DNA of 64,000 nucleotides from Bradyrhizobium diazoefficiens (GTDB lineage Bacteria; Pseudomonadota; Alphaproteobacteria; Rhizobiales; Xanthobacteraceae), in assembly GCF_016616885.1 (NCBI RefSeq), contig NZ_CP067102.1, positions 2,570,501 to 2,634,500 on the forward strand, in the 5' to 3' direction. The notes beneath the pieces were generated by a model. That model made no database searches. It was not told where the DNA came from and saw nothing but the letters and a program-made list of their open reading frames with translations. The position numbers were made by a program, and so were the translations under genes. Positions 60,971-64,000 of the stretch are shown one piece after another. Position 1 is the first letter of the stretch, and the number at the start of each line of letters is the position of its first letter.

Positions 60971-61357
60971 GCACTCAAGTTGCTGAGTTCACGATATAAA
61001 CAGCTCCATTCCCGCCCAATTTCTTGAGCGCGTTTGGAAATGAAGCTTCCAATGCTCGGTCCCAGAATCGAACAAAGCGGCGTCATGCATTACATCGAGC
61101 ATATTGGCCTATCTGCGTGGCTTTCATCCGCAACATATACCGCGGGGAGGCCACGCCGACAGGTCTATTCTGCCCGCATGGTACAATTGCGTACTACGGC
61201 GTACAAATCGGACAATCCGTCGAAATGATGCATCTCGACTGAGCCCAACTCTAAGATGTTGTCCGTTTTTCACAGCCGGACTGAATACCCAAGAGCGCAT
61301 GAACTGGCGGACTCGGGAGTTGCGGAGTCTTCTGGATCTGTCACAGGCGCTGGAAGG
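60971..61357. other. Gap between tRNA-Gln and the defence genes
   Basis: 387 bases with no credible gene; short frames (for example 61034-61228) lack binding sites. It is less GC-rich than the genes around it, as often seen at island edges. I did not find a repeated copy of the tRNA 3' end here; a matching copy could lie beyond the window. Confidence 0.45.
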
Positions 61358-62617
61358 TTAGCAGTCGCCCAGATCGACGAGCAATGAGGCCGCCAGGCCT
61401 TCTTCGGCGATAGAGACTCGATGATGTTGCATAGCCTTCGTCAACGCCGGATCCCAGGCCGCGTCGACCACCTTTCCCGCGAGGGGCGCTGCGATGGCCG
61501 AGGCCGCCCGGAGGGCAACCTCGTAATCCTCCGCGCGGAAACGCCACGGTTGCGCGCCGTGTTCCCGCATGACGTGATTGCCGATGCGCAATCCCGGCCA
61601 GTCGAAATCGCCATGATATCGAAGTCGCGCGCCAGCGGACGTAAGCTGAGACAGGAGGCATCGCTGCGCGGCGGCCGGCATGCCGTCGGTGCAAACCATC
61701 GGTGCGCAGTGGGCGCCCCAGCGGTCGGCAGCGATCGAAAGCAGGTTTGGATTCTCGCAAACGTACACTTCGCGTCCGGCGACGTTCCATGTGGGCGCTG
61801 AACGCAGCAATACGCGCAGCGACGCGTAGGCCGGCTCTCCCGGCGGCCTTCCGTAGCTTTCCGTTTCGCTCGTGGGAAGATTCAGGAAGAGGGCTGGGCG
61901 TGCCAGTTCATTGACGAGAACACCCACCTTCGCCCAGATGTCGCGGTCCCGTTCTCCGTTTTGCCTTTCTTCGTCCGCGCTCTCCTCCATGGAGTCATCG
62001 CAGGCTCGCGGAAAGGCTTGGCGGCAGACAGCCATCACGATGGTCACCGTTGGCCGTCCGCTATCCAGCGCATGGGCGTCGCCCAAGACCTCGGCAGCCA
62101 GTTGCGAGCGCGTGATGCCGTTGGCCGGCAGACATTGCAGGACCGCTTCAGCACGGCGACATATTTGGCTCGCGGCCGAAGGCTCTCGTTTGGCGAGGCG
62201 TTTGAGCAGGCCCATGCCTGCCGGATTCCCAAGCAATCCGACGAGTCCGGGGTGATTGCAACTCCCGATTACGTCCGACCAAAGGACTTGTGAATGAAAC
62301 CGCTCGCTGGCGAGGTTGGCAATCGGGCCGTCAAGCCGCTCAAGCGCGTCGCGCAGCGAGGAAGCGATGCCAGAATTCCGGAAGGCCGCGTCGATCTGGC
62401 GAACATCGATCCGCAGCGAATTCGCATAGTGCTGCGGACGACCGAGCAGCGACGCCAGCGCAGCGTGCTCCGGCGCCGTCAAATCGCCGATACGAAAACT
62501 CTCGACCACGCCATTCAACGGCACGCGTTCGAAGCGCCGACGCAGGCGCTTGCGCAGGGAGGCGAGATGGTTGCCGCCGAGCAGGCGTCGAAGGCGTTCT
62601 TCGGCCCCATCGGTCAT
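61358..62617 (-). CDS. jetD: TIGR02679-family protein with Toprim-like DUF2399 domain (JetD-like)
   Basis: 419 residues from ATG 62617, which overlaps the upstream stop as ATGA; longer frames are antisense shadows. The N-terminal part starts MTDGAEERLRRLLGGNHLAS (DUF3323 type). The C-terminal DUF2399 is Toprim-like: the Glu in REVYVCENPNLLSIAADRWG, then PMVCTDGMPAAAQRCLLSQL and the DxD in LRYHGDFDWPGLRIGNHVM. In Wadjet/JET systems this subunit nicks or cuts circular plasmid DNA. Last gene of the operon. Confidence 0.85.
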   Translation of the reverse strand: MTDGAEERLRRLLGGNHLASLRKRLRRRFERVPLNGVVESFRIGDLTAPEHAALASLLGRPQHYANSLRIDVRQIDAAFRNSGIASSLRDALERLDGPIANLASERFHSQVLWSDVIGSCNHPGLVGLLGNPAGMGLLKRLAKREPSAASQICRRAEAVLQCLPANGITRSQLAAEVLGDAHALDSGRPTVTIVMAVCRQAFPRACDDSMEESADEERQNGERDRDIWAKVGVLVNELARPALFLNLPTSETESYGRPPGEPAYASLRVLLRSAPTWNVAGREVYVCENPNLLSIAADRWGAHCAPMVCTDGMPAAAQRCLLSQLTSAGARLRYHGDFDWPGLRIGNHVMREHGAQPWRFRAEDYEVALRAASAIAAPLAGKVVDAAWDPALTKAMQHHRVSIAEEGLAASLLVDLGDC

Positions 62618-64000
62618 GCCGGCGCAAACCTGCGGTCGGGATCGGCCTCGCGTACTCTTGCCTTTCCGTCCCAGGTCCAACGCGAAACGAACACTGCATC
62701 GATGCCCTCTTGGCGCTGCAACTGGCAGATCGATACGCCAGGCAGTTCGGCGTAGCAGGCCCACTCTCGTTCGCTCGTAATGACGAAATCCAGATCGAAC
62801 TCCCGGATGAGGCCCATACAATGAGCGCGTGCGGTATCGTCGATGCCGGCAAAAGCTTCGTCGAGTAAAATCAACCTCGGTGCTAGCGCGTAGCTGCCTT
62901 GGCTGTAGAAACTGGCGACAGCGGCAAACAACGGCACGGTGAGGCCGAGGGCCCGCTCCCCGCTGGAAGCCGGTCCGGAAAGCTTGCGCCATTGACCGTC
63001 TTGCCAGCGTTCGACACGGAATCTGTGCCAGCGTCGATAATCGAGCGCGCGCGAAAGCTGGTCGATCAGGCTACCGCCATCCGCTTCGGCGAGCTCGCGC
63101 TCGGCTGCGATGCGCTGCTGCAACATCGCACCGACAACCCGACGGTCCTCGGACGACCACAGGTCCGCGTTGGTATTGAGGAGACGCTTACGCGCAGCCT
63201 CGAGGCCGACTGGGGCGCCTTCTTCCTCCGACAGAGGCGGCCACAACAGGCGAAAGCGGACGCCCGTCGATGTTGGCCGACTGTACAGTTCCTTGTTAAT
63301 CGCGTCGCGCTGCGCCTCCGCTGTCTGCAGCAGACGCTGAATTTCGGAGGCGATCTCGGCTTGAAGATGATTTTCCAGCGCAGCGCGCTCGTTGGCGTTC
63401 AACAGTTCGGTGCGCTGGTCGATCTCTGCCTCAAGCCGTGTCGCGAGGCGGTCCGGGCGTTCGGACCGATTCTGGTAGATGACGCTTACGATGAGGCCCC
63501 AGTCGCTCTGTTCGGCAAGCACCTGATGGCCGAGCGCACTGAGGGAACGTTGCAGTTCTGTAAAGTCTTCGCCAATCTGCCGCTGGACGCGCGTCCACGC
63601 CTCGTCGTCATCCGTCACGCTGGATAGGGCATGTTCGGCACGGCGGGCCAGCGTCAGCGCTGGATCTATCGTCCAGGGGCTACTCGCGTCCGGTACCTCC
63701 AGGTCTGGCAATGCGGCCGACAGCAGACCTGCCAAGGTGAATTGCCGGAACTTCGAAATGGCTTGTGCACGCGCTTCGCTGCCGCGCTCAAACGCCGCAT
63801 TAGCGGTTGCGGACTGCTCATCGGCGACAGCACGCGCCTCGCCGGCCTTCTGCAAGGCCGTCCCTGCCTTCTTCCATCCTGTCTCGCACCGTTCGACGCC
63901 GGCACGCGCCTCACTGAGCATCTGCTGCAGTTCCTCGACTCTTGCACCTACTGCTTCGCGCAATACAACAAGCCGGGATGATGCTTCTTCCGCCTCGATC
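62614..64000 (-). CDS. jetC: TIGR02680-family SMC-like ATPase (JetC-like), C-terminal part
   Basis: 462 codons are visible; the frame stays open past the window edge. The visible part begins in a coiled coil (EAEEASSRLVVLREAVGARV) and has the ATPase C-lobe: signature SGPASSGERALGLTVPLF, Walker B RLILLDEAFAGIDDTARAHC and DLDFVITSEREWACYAELPG (switch). The Walker A half and most of the coil are outside. With TIGR02677 and TIGR02678 proteins, expected just upstream, it makes a loop-extruding complex that detects small circular DNA. Confidence 0.85.
   Translation of the reverse strand, partial: IEAEEASSRLVVLREAVGARVEELQQMLSEARAGVERCETGWKKAGTALQKAGEARAVADEQSATANAAFERGSEARAQAISKFRQFTLAGLLSAALPDLEVPDASSPWTIDPALTLARRAEHALSSVTDDDEAWTRVQRQIGEDFTELQRSLSALGHQVLAEQSDWGLIVSVIYQNRSERPDRLATRLEAEIDQRTELLNANERAALENHLQAEIASEIQRLLQTAEAQRDAINKELYSRPTSTGVRFRLLWPPLSEEEGAPVGLEAARKRLLNTNADLWSSEDRRVVGAMLQQRIAAERELAEADGGSLIDQLSRALDYRRWHRFRVERWQDGQWRKLSGPASSGERALGLTVPLFAAVASFYSQGSYALAPRLILLDEAFAGIDDTARAHCMGLIREFDLDFVITSEREWACYAELPGVSICQLQRQEGIDAVFVSRWTWDGKARVREADPDRRFAPA

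Overview
The window is high-GC chromosomal DNA of an alphaproteobacterium, most likely Bradyrhizobium or a close relative in the Nitrobacteraceae. The grounds are the protein families and their order (for example deacetylase, xseB, dxs, tlyA and a 23S rRNA methyltransferase in a row), candidate EcfG-type promoters (GGAAC, 16 bases, NGTT), a RibB with a decayed C-terminal half, and several dispersed palindromic repeats sitting just behind genes. The species call is inference; no rRNA gene is present.

1-7.9 kb looks like a stress-response cluster: many tiny hydrophilic or secreted proteins, a PAP2 phosphatase with two DUF3147-like membrane proteins, an SDR dehydrogenase, a DUF4142 protein, a thiamine-diphosphate enzyme and a PRC-barrel protein. 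Several are preceded by GGAAC-N16-xGTT-like promoters, and one exact copy lies at 16.9 kb. 7.9-13.1 kb carries an EmrAB-type efflux pair, an HxlR regulator divergent from an unusual SDR with a palindromic operator between them, and a nitronate monooxygenase-like enzyme. 13.1-36 kb is mixed housekeeping and envelope metabolism: PhoD phosphatase, aldo/keto reductase, aminotransferase, RibB, glutaryl-CoA dehydrogenase, acyl-CoA synthetase, extensin-like protein, L,D-transpeptidase, CorA, PdxH, a DnaJ-family protein, and an ECF sigma/anti-sigma pair.

36-44 kb holds fabI, a phosphoglycerate-mutase-family phosphatase, aroC, a class III cyclase and clpS, then a fluoride-response operon read on the minus strand: fluoride riboswitch, intrinsic terminator, MFS transporter, two CrcB/Fluc channel subunits and a DUF190 protein. 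44-61 kb holds a broken duplicated-domain gene, a nucleotidyltransferase, methyltransferases, the isoprenoid/rRNA-methylation block (dxs, tlyA, RlmD-type), 5'-nucleotidase, enoyl-CoA hydratase, an MFS carrier and a large acyl-CoA dehydrogenase.

The right end (60.9-64 kb) has a tRNA-Gln gene followed by the 3' part of a four-gene SMC/Toprim system (TIGR02680 then TIGR02679), which I read as a Wadjet-type anti-plasmid defence locus that continues past the window. The most notable signals are the fluoride riboswitch operon with its MFS gene, the cluster of candidate EcfG promoters (two apparently leaderless), a leader at 13.1 kb whose ribosome binding site is fully paired in a 10-bp stem, and the defence locus beside the tRNA.
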